DNA of 59,899 nt from an uncultured bacterium (GTDB lineage Bacteria; Actinomycetota; Actinomycetes; S36-B12; CAIYMF01). Position numbers and translations under genes: made by a program. Positions 16,863 through 26,114 of the stretch are shown here, piece by piece. The notes under the pieces are model-generated. The model was not told the origin of the DNA, did no database searches, and saw nothing but the letters and a program-made list of their open reading frames with translations. Numbering within the stretch: position 1 is the first letter of the stretch; the number at the start of each line of letters is the position of its first letter. The DNA is taken from contig CAIKEU010000019.1 of the NCBI GenBank assembly GCA_903826575.1, forward strand, positions 1-59,899, given 5' to 3'.

Positions 16863-17924
16863 CTACGGCACTTTGGCCACGAAGTGGCAGGCAGCGCTAT
16901 GGACACTTTCAATAGAGATCTGCACGAGCGCAGGATCATCGGTACGGCAGCCAGCTGGCTCGCCCCGCTCACGGTAAAGCGGGCAACGCGGATGAAACCG
17001 GCAGCCACCAGGGATCGCGGTCGGGTTTGGAATCTCGCCTGTCAGCACAGTTCGGTTCGTAACCGCAGAGGTTTCCGGCACCGGGATGACCGACACCAGC
17101 GCCTTGGTGTACGGATGCTGCGGATTGTTGATCAGTTCAACTGGCGAACCTTCTTCAACGACGCGCCCGAGGTAAACAACCGCAATCCGATCAGCGAACA
17201 TCCACGCCAGTGAAAGATCGTGAGTGATGAACAGGTACGCAACGCCCAGTCGGTCCCGCATATCGGCCATGAGGCGGAGAATTCCCGCTCGCAACGATAC
17301 GTCCAACATCGATACCGGCTCATCTGCGACAACGACGGAAGGTTCCAAAATCATCGCAGCAGCGATCGCAACTCGCTGACGCTGACCGCCGGATAGTTCA
17401 TGGGTGAACCGACGAGCAATGCGGTCTGCGGGGGTCAGCCCAGCACGCTGTAACGCGGCCAGTCCGAGCTCGCGACGATGCGCATCCGAATCGCCAATAT
17501 CGTTGATAACCAGCGGCTCAACCACGGTGTCCATCACCGTCATGCGCGGGTCGAGTGATTCAAATGGGTCCTGAAAGATCATTTGAAGTCGCGGCCGTAC
17601 CTTCCGCAATTCCTTTCCACGAAGTGGCACCAAGTCCACGCCGTCGAAAATTATTCGGCCTGAACTCGCGTCGATCAGTCTCATCACTGCGTTGGCGATT
17701 GACGTCTTACCACTACCCGATTCCCCAACAATGGCAAGGGTTTCACCCGGGTACAGTGCCAGATTAACTCCATCTACGGCACGAGCAATGCTCTTTCCGC
17801 GTCCGGCAGGATTTTTGACCTTGTATTCGACGAACAGGTCTTCGATCGCAACGATGGGAGCACGATCGTTAGCCCCTGAGCCGCGAACGTCAGGCTGTTC
17901 GTTGGACGGTTCAGTCACCATCAC
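16863..17924 (-). CDS. oligopeptide/dipeptide ABC transporter ATP-binding protein (DppF/OppF type), Opp1
   Basis: 353 residues with a complete ABC ATPase: Walker A GESGSGKTS, Q-loop region MIFQDPFESLDPRM, signature LSGGQRQRVAIAAAM, Walker B VVADEPVSMLD, then ITHDLSL as switch. The C-terminal oligo_HPY region (NPQHPYTKALVSVIP and GCRFHPRCPL, with Cys residues and a following CHF) marks the peptide-transporter subgroup. It pairs with the DppD-type ATPase to energise import. The start overlaps the stop of the upstream gene by four bases, so translation is probably coupled. It is the last gene of a five-gene operon. All motifs are intact. Confidence 0.95.
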   Translation of the reverse strand: MMVTEPSNEQPDVRGSGANDRAPIVAIEDLFVEYKVKNPAGRGKSIARAVDGVNLALYPGETLAIVGESGSGKTSIANAVMRLIDASSGRIIFDGVDLVPLRGKELRKVRPRLQMIFQDPFESLDPRMTVMDTVVEPLVINDIGDSDAHRRELGLAALQRAGLTPADRIARRFTHELSGGQRQRVAIAAAMILEPSVVVADEPVSMLDVSLRAGILRLMADMRDRLGVAYLFITHDLSLAWMFADRIAVVYLGRVVEEGSPVELINNPQHPYTKALVSVIPVPETSAVTNRTVLTGEIPNPTAIPGGCRFHPRCPLYRERGEPAGCRTDDPALVQISIESVHSAACHFVAKVP

Positions 17925-18916
17925 TGCACCCCCGAACTGTCAGCGTCGAGCAGATGACATGCCGCAAAGTGGCGATCGTTCAAAGCGACCAACTCAGGTG
18001 CAACGTTTGCGCACTGCGTGAGCGCTACGTCGCAGCGAGGCTGAAAGCGACATCCCTTTTGTGGCTTGGATAAATCCGGTGGTGAACCTGGAATTCCATC
18101 AATGAACACTCGCTCGCGATGGATGTTTGGGTAAGCGCGCAGGAGTCTTTGCGTATACGGGTGACGCGCAAGTACCTGGCCGCTCGATTCGCCAAATACA
18201 TCCTGTGACGGGCCGGTCTCGGCCATCTTGCCTGCGTACATGACAGCAACCCGATCACAGGTTTGAGCCAGAACGGAAAGATCATGGGAGATGAGCAACA
18301 TGGCGAGGTTGTAGCGATCACTCAAGCTTTGTAGAAGATCAATGATCTGCGCCTGCGTCATAACGTCGAGTGCGGTGATGGGTTCGTCCGCGATAACCAG
18401 ACGCGGCCGACATGCCAGGGCCATCGCGATCATCACCCGTTGACGCATACCGCCGGAAAACTGATGTGGGAAATCGTGCGCGCGACGAGACGGGATGCCC
18501 ACAGCTTCAAGCAGCTCCCGCATTCGGTCATCGGCTTGCGCTGAGGTAACTGACGAATCGTGAACCCTAATGGGTTCAGCGATCTGACTACCGATTGTTT
18601 GCACCGGATTCAACGCGTTGAGGGCACCTTGAAAGACAACTGAAATTTCCTTCCATCGATAGGCACGCATCGCATGCTCGTCGAGTGCGCTTAAGTCAAC
18701 GCCGTCGAAGGTCACCGATCCGGAGGTAATACGAGCATTTCGGGGCAGCAACTGCGGAATGGCCATTGCCATGGTGGTCTTTCCGCAACCTGACTCCCCC
18801 GCAAGGCCAACGAATTCACCCGCCTCAATCGACAGACTTACCCCATCAACCGCGTGAACGTCACCGTCAGCTGATCCGTACGAGACACGAAGATCTCGCA
18901 CATCAAGAAGACTCAT
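17921..18916 (-). CDS. oligopeptide/dipeptide ABC transporter ATP-binding protein (DppD/OppD type), Opp1
   Basis: 331 residues. Walker [11 protein letters not shown]-loop [14 protein letters not shown], signature [16 protein letters not shown], Walker [13 protein letters not shown], switch ISHDLSV. The C-terminal oligo_HPY part ends [15 protein letters not shown] and CHLL. The QGAMNALNP-type motif separates the D subunit from the F subunit. It is a cytosolic ATPase bound to the two permeases. It overlaps the permease gene before it by one base and the DppF-type gene after it by four. Confidence 0.95.
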   Translation of the reverse strand: MSLLDVRDLRVSYGSADGDVHAVDGVSLSIEAGEFVGLAGESGCGKTTMAMAIPQLLPRNARITSGSVTFDGVDLSALDEHAMRAYRWKEISVVFQGALNALNPVQTIGSQIAEPIRVHDSSVTSAQADDRMRELLEAVGIPSRRAHDFPHQFSGGMRQRVMIAMALACRPRLVIADEPITALDVMTQAQIIDLLQSLSDRYNLAMLLISHDLSVLAQTCDRVAVMYAGKMAETGPSQDVFGESSGQVLARHPYTQRLLRAYPNIHRERVFIDGIPGSPPDLSKPQKGCRFQPRCDVALTQCANVAPELVALNDRHFAACHLLDADSSGVQ

Positions 18917-19815
18917 TACTCACCCTTCAATCGAGGATTCGCAATTCGTTCAAACGAATGACCAACCAGAGTGAAGCCGAGTACGACTACCAAGATGCCA
19001 AGACCGGGCGGCATAAAGTACCACCAGGCACCCAAGCCCACCGCGCCCGAGACAAAGGCAAAGTGCAACATAGAGCCCCACGAAATTCGGTCCGGATCGC
19101 CTAGACCAATAAAGCTCAGCGTGGCCTCCGCGAGGATGCAACCGGCAACAACCAAAATCGTATTCGCCACAATTAGTTGCAGCACGTGTGGCGCAACGTT
19201 ACGTCGAATGATGCGCGCATCTGACGCACCGAGTGACTTGGCTCGAGCCACGTATTGACGCTGCCGAAGTGAAAGGGTCTGGGAGCGAACGATTCGTGCC
19301 GTTCTCGGCCACGACAATAGACCGATCACCAAGATGATAATCAGCAGGTTCTGTCCAAAGATTGCGCCCATCGCAATCATGAGCGGTAGAGCGGGAATCA
19401 CAAGAAAGAAGTCCGTTGCGCTCATCAAGGTCGTGTCGAGCGGCCCCATGAAATAGCCAGCCACAATCCCGATCCCAGCGCCAATTACAGTCGAGATCAA
19501 AGTCGCCATGATGCCCACAAATAGCGAGATTCGGGCGCCAGCGAGAAACTCGCGGAAGACGTCGCGACCTAACTCATCAGTCCCCAGCCAGTGGTCAGCG
19601 GACGGTGGTTGCAAGATCGTGGATGAATCCGCGCCGACATCGGCGGGATTGAATGGGAAAACGAACGGGCCGAGCACGGCAACAACCGCGGTAACAACCA
19701 AAAGAATCAAACCGATGCGACCCAGCCGATCCGCCCAGATCGAGCGCAACATCGCGGAGAATCCAGATGGCGGTACATCGATCGACTCATCATTCGTCGA
19801 AACATCGAATGCCAT
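18916..19815 (-). CDS. oligopeptide/dipeptide ABC transporter permease (DppC type), Opp1
   Basis: 299 residues, about six membrane segments. It begins with the OppC N-terminal segment (RLGRIGLILLVVTAVVAVLG), then HWLGTDELGRDVFREFLAGA, the DppC landmark. The EAA loop that contacts the ATPases reads RAKSLGASDARIIRRNVAPH. A late segment ATLSFIGLGDPDRISWGSML is typical of C-type permeases. It should form the channel with the DppB-type partner. Starts and stops overlap with both neighbours by one base, indicating a tight operon. Confidence 0.95.
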   Translation of the reverse strand: MAFDVSTNDESIDVPPSGFSAMLRSIWADRLGRIGLILLVVTAVVAVLGPFVFPFNPADVGADSSTILQPPSADHWLGTDELGRDVFREFLAGARISLFVGIMATLISTVIGAGIGIVAGYFMGPLDTTLMSATDFFLVIPALPLMIAMGAIFGQNLLIIILVIGLLSWPRTARIVRSQTLSLRQRQYVARAKSLGASDARIIRRNVAPHVLQLIVANTILVVAGCILAEATLSFIGLGDPDRISWGSMLHFAFVSGAVGLGAWWYFMPPGLGILVVVLGFTLVGHSFERIANPRLKGE

Positions 19816-20780
19816 TACGCCACCGCCACTCTCGGGTCAAGACGACGATAGACCAGATCTGCGATGAAGTTTGCGACCAGTACGGCAACAGAGATGATCA
19901 GGAAGCAGGCTTCCAATGTTGGGTAATCGCGAGCCAAGACCGAGTTGTACGTGAGCAGACCCATCCCCGGCCACGAGAAGACCACCTCAACCTGGATTGC
20001 ACCAGCAACCAGAGCACTGATGTACAACACCGACGCCGTTACCACCGGAAGCAACGCGTTCCGGGTGGCGTGCTTCCACACCATCGTTCGCTGTGACAAC
20101 CCCTTACCACGAGCCGTCAGCATGTAGTCCTCGCTCATAACTTCGATGAGCGAGGTGCGCGTGATGATGACGAAGAAGGCGATATCAACGAGCGCCAGAG
20201 TCAACGTGGGCAAAATCAGATGCCGAGCGATGTCGGCAATGTACTGAAAGTAGTTCTGGTACTCAGCATTCGGTGTCGTGATTCCCGAGATCGGTAAGCC
20301 ACCGAGCCAGACTCCAAAAATGAAGACCAAGAGCATTCCGACCCAGAAGGTCGGCAGACTCCAGAACACCAACGAAGTGACCACTGTTGCGGAATCCGAT
20401 TTTGAACCTTGGCGCGAACCAGCGAAAACACCGATCGCGATACCCAACAGCACAACGACCGTTGTAGAAACCGTTAAAAGAATCAATGTGTTGACCAGAG
20501 CCCTGCCAACGATGTCGCCGACATTCTCGTGCAGGGCGAAGGAGTATCCGAGGTCACCGTGAGCAAGGTTCTTCAGGTACGTGAGGTACTGGGAGAATAT
20601 CGAGCCGTCGAGACCATACGCCTCTCGAAGCTTGGCCACCTGCTCGGGCGACAGTCGCTGAGACCTCGCGATCAGCCTGATCGGATCACCCGGGATGACG
20701 TGAAACAGGAAAAAGTTGAACGTCACGATCGCAAAGATCGAGGCGCACAGAACTAGGAACCTGCGCAAAAGAGGCGGCAT
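19815..20780 (-). CDS. oligopeptide/dipeptide ABC transporter permease (DppB type), Opp1
   Basis: 321 residues with six or so membrane segments. The first one is FAIVTFNFFLFHVIPGDPIR, the classical DppB start, followed by RLSPEQVAKLREAYGLDGSI. The EAA loop is TARGKGLSQRTMVWKHATRN. The C-terminal segment FSWPGMGLLTYNSVLARDYP is typical of B-type permeases. It begins nine bases after the solute-binding protein gene. Full length, no anomaly. Confidence 0.95.
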   Translation of the reverse strand: MPPLLRRFLVLCASIFAIVTFNFFLFHVIPGDPIRLIARSQRLSPEQVAKLREAYGLDGSIFSQYLTYLKNLAHGDLGYSFALHENVGDIVGRALVNTLILLTVSTTVVVLLGIAIGVFAGSRQGSKSDSATVVTSLVFWSLPTFWVGMLLVFIFGVWLGGLPISGITTPNAEYQNYFQYIADIARHLILPTLTLALVDIAFFVIITRTSLIEVMSEDYMLTARGKGLSQRTMVWKHATRNALLPVVTASVLYISALVAGAIQVEVVFSWPGMGLLTYNSVLARDYPTLEACFLIISVAVLVANFIADLVYRRLDPRVAVA

Positions 20781-20789
20781 GTGCAGAGA

Positions 20790-22475
20790 TTACGATCCGG
20801 CCGGCTTTACCTTCAGGTAGTTATCCCTGGTGAAGTTAAAGATCATTCCACCCGGCACCTGCGCCCAGCCGGTGAAACCTGAATTAGCGTAAGCCTGCAG
20901 TTTCTTCTGGTAGACCGCTACCAGATAAGCAGTGTCTTCGTAGAAGATCTTTTGCATCTGCTGGACGAGGCCAACGCGCTTGGCGTGGTCGAGTTCACTT
21001 GCCTGCTGCGTGTACAGCGCGTCGTACGCTGGGTTCGAGTAGAAGACATCATTGTTGCCACCGATCTGACTCGTCAGCGGCACCCCAAGCATGTAGCTCG
21101 GATCGTTCACTCCGCTGTCCCAGCCCCACACGAAGATGTCCCAGTCGGGAGCGTCGACGTTGTAGACCGTCGAGCCCATCGTGTCGGAATCGACGGTGGA
21201 GAAGTTAAGTTTGATTCCGACCTTTTGAGCGCTGGCCTGAAAAAGCTGTGCAGTGCGAACGTCAACCGATGTTGTAGCGATCGCGATGATGCGGAACTCG
21301 AGAGGCTTGCCATCCTTTGTCTGACGGATGCCATTGCCGTCTTTGGTGGTGTAGCCAGCCGCATCGAGAAGCGCATTGCCCTTGTCAGGATTGTTGTCGA
21401 TGAGTTCGTCAGCTGTCGGCTCCCAATAGAAGTCGCCAAACGACGGCATCAGAATCGATCCGCCTGGGGCGGCATAACCCGCATAAGCGATCTGAGCGAT
21501 CTGATTGCGGTCGAGTGCATACCCCAAGGCTTGCCGCACGTTCTTGTCGAGCAAAAGCGGATTGCCCTTTGATGCCGGCTTCTTACATAGGTTAAAGCCG
21601 ATGTGGTGGAACGAGAATGAATCCAACGTGGCTGAGGTTAGATCCTTATTGCCCTCTAGGCCCTTGAAGACGGTCGGCGGAACCTGGGGGATGATGTCAA
21701 TTTCGCCGTTCTTGAGCGCTTGCGCCATCAAGTCGTCATTCGTATAAACCGTCCACGACGCACCGGTGGCAACGGGCTTGTCACCCCACCACGACTCGTT
21801 GCGGCTAACGCTCACCGTTTGACCCTGCGTGCGGGCCTTGAATGTGAAAGGACCTGTCCCGACGGGCTTATCGTTCGTCGCTTTTTGGATTTGATCAACC
21901 GTCATCGCAGACCAGATGTGCTTGGGCAAAATCGGAACGACCAACCCAGGGTCAAAGGCCTGCGGCGACTTGAAGGTGGCCACCACAGTCTTAGCATCCG
22001 GAGCGGTCACGGACACGAACTCGGTGAAGTACTGCGAATTGATTCCGAGTTGGTTCTTTCCGATCAATTCATAGGTGTACACGACGTCGTCAGCGGTAAA
22101 TGGTTTTCCGTCGTGCCACGTGACCCCATCGCGCAGGTGGTACGTGATCGTCGCGCCGTCTTGGGTGGTCGAGGACGCAAGACCTGGCTCTGGCTTGAGG
22201 TCCAAACCATATGCGCTCAGCGTGTCATAGATCAGCGACTGAACTTCGATGGCCTCGGTCGTTGTCGTAGTTAGCGGGTTGAACGTGTCGATGTCGGACT
22301 TCCAGCCCACCTTGATCGACTTACTCGTCACCACGTTGTTCGTTGGCGGCGCACAAGCGCTCAGAAGGCCCGGGACGGCAGCGAACGCACCCGTCAAAAG
22401 GGCCGCTCGGAGAACAGAGCGACGGCTCACGAGTGCATTGAGGCCCGAATCATCCGAAGTCTGCATACTAACCAT
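20790..22475 (-). CDS. extracellular solute-binding protein family 5 (lipoprotein), Opp1
   Basis: 561 residues. The N-terminus has a twin-arginine sequence (SRRSVLRAALLTGAF) and a lipobox LLSAC with Cys41, so it is probably a Tat-exported lipoprotein on the outer face of the membrane. The family 5 signature appears as LRDGVTWHDGKPFTADDVVYT. DALYTQQASELDHAKRV and IFYEDTAYLVAVYQ near the end are typical of SBP_bac_5 proteins. Ligands of the family include peptides, nickel, opines and cello-oligosaccharides, so the substrate stays open. It is first in the operon with the B, C, D and F components. Starts at ATG 22475 or an ATG three codons later. Confidence 0.94.
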   Translation of the reverse strand: MVSMQTSDDSGLNALVSRRSVLRAALLTGAFAAVPGLLSACAPPTNNVVTSKSIKVGWKSDIDTFNPLTTTTTEAIEVQSLIYDTLSAYGLDLKPEPGLASSTTQDGATITYHLRDGVTWHDGKPFTADDVVYTYELIGKNQLGINSQYFTEFVSVTAPDAKTVVATFKSPQAFDPGLVVPILPKHIWSAMTVDQIQKATNDKPVGTGPFTFKARTQGQTVSVSRNESWWGDKPVATGASWTVYTNDDLMAQALKNGEIDIIPQVPPTVFKGLEGNKDLTSATLDSFSFHHIGFNLCKKPASKGNPLLLDKNVRQALGYALDRNQIAQIAYAGYAAPGGSILMPSFGDFYWEPTADELIDNNPDKGNALLDAAGYTTKDGNGIRQTKDGKPLEFRIIAIATTSVDVRTAQLFQASAQKVGIKLNFSTVDSDTMGSTVYNVDAPDWDIFVWGWDSGVNDPSYMLGVPLTSQIGGNNDVFYSNPAYDALYTQQASELDHAKRVGLVQQMQKIFYEDTAYLVAVYQKKLQAYANSGFTGWAQVPGGMIFNFTRDNYLKVKPAGS

Positions 22476-22568
22476 GTTGGGAGTGAATCAGAACGTGCCT
22501 AAGGCGTCAACAACCATGGCGGATTTATGCGATATCGAGTGTCGACTGCAACCGACTCGTGACCGAAC

Positions 22569-22580
22569 GTCAACGTTGAC
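22569..22580. promoter_or_regulatory. 12-bp perfect palindrome before Opp1 operon
   Basis: GTCAACGTTGAC is a perfect palindrome in the short gap between the GGDEF-EAL gene and the Opp1 operon, about 95 bases before the binding-protein start. It might be a dimeric repressor site. No second copy was found in the window by eye, so support is weak. Confidence 0.3.
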
Positions 22581-22583
22581 ACC

Positions 22584-24377
22584 TCAAGGACGCAACAGCA
22601 GGACGCGTGCAGGGGTGCTCTGCATGTCGCCTGGAAGCCCTGGCCCGGGCCGTCCAAATAGGAATCCCTGACCAAGGCGACAGCCTAGGTCGGCTAATTC
22701 ATTGAGTTGCTCAGGACGTTCTACCCCCTGAGCAACGGCGACTAGGTTCATGCGTTGAGCAAGAACCAGCAGGCTCTCGACGATAGCTACGCTTCGAGGA
22801 TCGTCGGGTATTCCACTAACGAACGACCGATCAATCTTCACCATGGTGATCGGGTAATGCGCCAGACGCGACAGTGACGGAAAACTCGTTCCGAAATCGT
22901 CGATCGCCAGCCGAACACCCATCTGCTCAATGCGCTTCACGTTGGTCAACGTCGTCGACTCTTGACTAATCGTCGAAGGCCGAAGAAATGCATGTTCAGT
23001 GATTTCCAGCCAAAGCAGGTGCGGTTCCAAGCCCGACCCTGCGAGCAACGACGACACATAATCGGGAGTGGCTGGGTCGGATAGATGTGCGGCAGACATG
23101 TTCATCATCAATCGGAACTCACGCCGATGCTCGGCAATGCGTCGAGCGACGGCATGAGCCGCCGTTCGGAGCACGAACCGATCGATGTCGATATCGAGCC
23201 CCAATTCCTGAGCCGTGGGCACAAACGCACCAGGTGCAAGTAGGCCGCGCAGGGGATGATTCCAACGCACTAAGGCTTCAACGCCGACAATGTCTCGCGT
23301 AAGCAAATCGACGATTGACTGATAGTGAACGACGATTTCCCCTCGATCAATGGCGCCAACGAGGTCATCAGCCAACTCCCTTCGTGACCGCTGGTCGCCA
23401 ACTTTCAGCATCGACCGACCATGTGAATCACGCTTGCGAATCTGCATGCCCTCTTCGGCGTGAGCAATAACGTCTTCACTGGCTTTGTGGCCGTCGGAAC
23501 ATGCACCACCAATGCTGGCGGTGAGATTAATGGCACCAGACCCGAGGTAAATGGGATGTTCAAAAACTTCCGCAACGCTTGCAATGATGGTCGCGTATGC
23601 AACGTCAGCGGTTTGATCGTCCACTGGGGCGGCAACAACGAATTCATTTCCATTCACACGAGCAACAATTGCTCCGCGATACCTGTCCATGGCATCGACG
23701 AGTCTGGCCGCGACCTTTCGCAGCACTCGATCGCCGGACTCACGACCGAAAAGGTCGTTCACTGATGCGAATCGGTCAATATCGACGTAGGCCACAGCGT
23801 ACGCGACCAGAGCGTGTTCCCAGGCTTGTAATTGCCGCATCAGAAGTCGACGGTTCGCAAGGTCCGTTAGTTCGTCATGTAGAGCCTGGTGTTCGAGTGC
23901 GCGGCCAATAGCCCGCAACCGGCTTACATCTTGAGCAGTGACGACAAACCCTGGAGAAATCGGATCATCATGTAAATCAACGATTGTGAGTTCGTAAGGA
24001 ACTGATTCAGAACGTCGCGACGCTAGAAGTTCAACCTCGATTGTCTGTCGGTGAATGACTCCGTCACCATGCCTGCGAGCAAAACTAGCAATAAGGTCGT
24101 CTACCCGAGCGCGATCGGCCGGCGCCACGATGGATGTTAGGGCACACCCTTGGATGGCCTCGACATCATGGCCTAGGGACCTAGTCAGCGCTGCCGAATT
24201 GGAAACCACGGTTCCAGTGACATCGAGTAAAAAGGTCACGACTTCTGCGTGATCGATTATGTGTCGAAGCTGCACAGCAGTTAGCTCGTGCGGATCTACA
24301 TTTCGAGGGTTTTCGGGATAACCGCTGACCCCCACCGCCGATTCGTCCTGATCCCCCGTCACATTTCCAGAGTGCAA
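22584..24377 (-). CDS. PAS-GGDEF-EAL protein with degenerate GGDEF and altered EAL site
   Basis: 597 residues. A PAS domain covers about 30-155, GGDEF about 160-325 and EAL about 335-590; no membrane segment is visible. The diguanylate cyclase site is NGNEF (242-246) in place of GGDEF, which should abolish or strongly weaken c-di-GMP synthesis. In the EAL domain most catalytic positions are present: Glu367 and Arg371 (EALVR), Asn426, Glu458, Asp493-Asp494, Lys514 and Gln570. The Glu of the AEGVE motif is Gln550. Spacing matches RocR numbering, where this position is Glu352. The protein may be a c-di-GMP sensor rather than an enzyme. It is a single gene upstream of Opp1. Confidence 0.92.
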   Translation of the reverse strand: MHSGNVTGDQDESAVGVSGYPENPRNVDPHELTAVQLRHIIDHAEVVTFLLDVTGTVVSNSAALTRSLGHDVEAIQGCALTSIVAPADRARVDDLIASFARRHGDGVIHRQTIEVELLASRRSESVPYELTIVDLHDDPISPGFVVTAQDVSRLRAIGRALEHQALHDELTDLANRRLLMRQLQAWEHALVAYAVAYVDIDRFASVNDLFGRESGDRVLRKVAARLVDAMDRYRGAIVARVNGNEFVVAAPVDDQTADVAYATIIASVAEVFEHPIYLGSGAINLTASIGGACSDGHKASEDVIAHAEEGMQIRKRDSHGRSMLKVGDQRSRRELADDLVGAIDRGEIVVHYQSIVDLLTRDIVGVEALVRWNHPLRGLLAPGAFVPTAQELGLDIDIDRFVLRTAAHAVARRIAEHRREFRLMMNMSAAHLSDPATPDYVSSLLAGSGLEPHLLWLEITEHAFLRPSTISQESTTLTNVKRIEQMGVRLAIDDFGTSFPSLSRLAHYPITMVKIDRSFVSGIPDDPRSVAIVESLLVLAQRMNLVAVAQGVERPEQLNELADLGCRLGQGFLFGRPGPGLPGDMQSTPARVLLLRP

Positions 24378-24501
24378 CGCCTAGCGCGTTGAGTCGCCCC
24401 GAGCAGGCCAACCGGGACCAATTTCACTCAGTTGGCCGAGATGGGATCGTCGACGCCGTGGCGTCATGCGTCGCAGTTCATCTACGCCGCGATAGAACGG
24501 G

Positions 24502-25278
24502 TTAGGCGCGGTCGAAGATGGGTGTCGCGGGCTTTTCTTCGGTTGGACGAATCACAGTGTCGGCGGGAGCTGCGCGGTCGGCTTTCTGCGCAGCATCGAG
24601 GTATGTGCGCGCTTTAGCAATAGCCGCTATCGCGGTCGCCCACTTCGCGTTTGCAACGGTAAAGGGCGTTGCTCCATCGACAGCTGAGCGCGGCGCGACC
24701 CGGTATGCGGCGGTCACAGCAGCCACAAGATTGGAGGCGGCCGCATCACATCGCCTAGCGGCACGTTCTAGCGCAACATCGGCCGTGTGATTAGTACGAA
24801 GCTTGGCAGCTCGTAATTTGGCAGACGATGCAACCAAGAGCTCGGCCATCCGCGAACCACGCAGCACAAAGACCGCTCGCGGATACACCACCTGGTTCAC
24901 CCGCAATGCCGTCATTTTGGCTCGATCGGCCTCGATCTGGTCAACGGTGGTGGCGCTGCTGACATCCATGCTCAGGACGCCGAGCTTGGCAACTCCATCA
25001 GCAAGAACTAATTGCATCTCGTCGCGACGCGAAGACGATATGAAGTGAGTGCGAGTAACACTCGTATTAAGCCCGAGGAGTCGCGTCTGGCGCGCGTCTA
25101 TGTATGCAAGCACCTGCGCACGATCTTGGTCGAGCGTCAACGACGACGGCACAACAGCACCGGCTGCCATGACAGGTATGGCAACTGTGCCTAAGCCGAC
25201 CGTACTTAGTGCGACTATCGCCGTTACTGCACCGACGCGCTGCCCGAAGCTGAACACGTGACGTTCTCCCCTACTCAA
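24502..25278 (-). CDS. secreted alpha-helical hypothetical protein
   Basis: 258 residues from an ATG at 25278. Residues about 12-40 (VGAVTAIVALSTVGLGTVAI and on to MAAGAV) look like a signal peptide or anchor. The rest is rich in Ala, Arg, Leu and Val with long helices and almost no Gly or Pro, suggesting a helical bundle. The C-terminus is charged (RPTEEKPATPIFDRA). I recognise no family. It is a single gene, divergent from trmB. It could be an extracytoplasmic coiled-coil or adapter protein; nothing shows its role. Confidence 0.65.
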   Translation of the reverse strand: MSRGERHVFSFGQRVGAVTAIVALSTVGLGTVAIPVMAAGAVVPSSLTLDQDRAQVLAYIDARQTRLLGLNTSVTRTHFISSSRRDEMQLVLADGVAKLGVLSMDVSSATTVDQIEADRAKMTALRVNQVVYPRAVFVLRGSRMAELLVASSAKLRAAKLRTNHTADVALERAARRCDAAASNLVAAVTAAYRVAPRSAVDGATPFTVANAKWATAIAAIAKARTYLDAAQKADRAAPADTVIRPTEEKPATPIFDRA

Positions 25279-25413
25279 TAAACATCTGCAACCGTGCTAC
25301 ATCATCTACCGAAAGACTCACGGTGGATTCTCTGACCGCTACGTCGCATGTACTGACATGCGACGCTAGTGTCTGGCCCGATATACCCCTTCGTCGATGA
25401 GGATAAACCAGAT

Positions 25414-26064
25414 ATGAGCGACATTCGGACCTTCCATGCCAGGAAGGGACGAGTGAGCGCAGCCGAACGAGACGGCATCGACCGACTATTACCCACTTTC
25501 GGCATTCCGGAGGGTGAACTTGATTCACAGTCCATTTTTTCTGGTCTGCCAGTTATCTTCGAAATCGGCTTCGGACTTGGCGACGCCACAATTGAGATGG
25601 CACAGGCCGAGCCTGGGCGCGGAATCATCGCAGCAGATGTTCACACCCCGGGCGTTGGTCGACTGCTCAATCGCATCGAGGGCTTAGGGCTGAGGAACGT
25701 CCGCGTTCTGCACGGCGATGCCATCGAGTATTTGCGCACGGCTGTCCCGGACTCATCACTCAACGAAGTCCGCGCGTACTTTCCCGACCCGTGGCCCAAA
25801 GCGCGTCATCACAAGCGTCGACTCTTTCGTCCCGACCTCGTGCGATTACTGACCTCGAAGTGTGAACCCGGTGGATTTATCCACGTCGCAACAGACTGGC
25901 AGGAATACGCAGACGCAATGCGACAGGTCTGCGCAGCCGAAGGCGAATTGGTCCTCATCGCAGATTCTCCCGTGCCACTGCGCAGTAGGCCGACAACAAA
26001 ATTCGAGGCAACCGGTTTACGCAAGGGTCACGTCGTCACAGACCTGCTCTACCAACGACAGTAA
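25414..26064 (+). CDS. trmB: tRNA (guanine46-N7)-methyltransferase
   Basis: 216 residues from ATG 25414, which has GAGGA upstream; a GTG at 25369 would add 15 residues. The SAM-binding motif I is FEIGFGLGDATIEMAQAEP. The TrmB signature YFPDPWPKARHHKRRLFRPD is complete and includes the catalytic and tRNA-contact Asp and Arg residues. HVATDWQEYADAM follows. The enzyme makes m7G at position 46 of tRNAs in the cytosol. It stands alone between two secreted-protein genes and reads opposite to both. Confidence 0.95.
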   Translation: MSDIRTFHARKGRVSAAERDGIDRLLPTFGIPEGELDSQSIFSGLPVIFEIGFGLGDATIEMAQAEPGRGIIAADVHTPGVGRLLNRIEGLGLRNVRVLHGDAIEYLRTAVPDSSLNEVRAYFPDPWPKARHHKRRLFRPDLVRLLTSKCEPGGFIHVATDWQEYADAMRQVCAAEGELVLIADSPVPLRSRPTTKFEATGLRKGHVVTDLLYQRQ

Positions 26065-26114
26065 GTGCAGGCCAGCCACGCGGTTCCGAAACTGCTAACG
26101 CTTTCGAGTGGATG

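Noticed and set aside
20952-21572. Plus-strand 206-codon frame inside the Opp1 binding-protein gene
   Set aside because: Antisense shadow of a conserved gene without family features.
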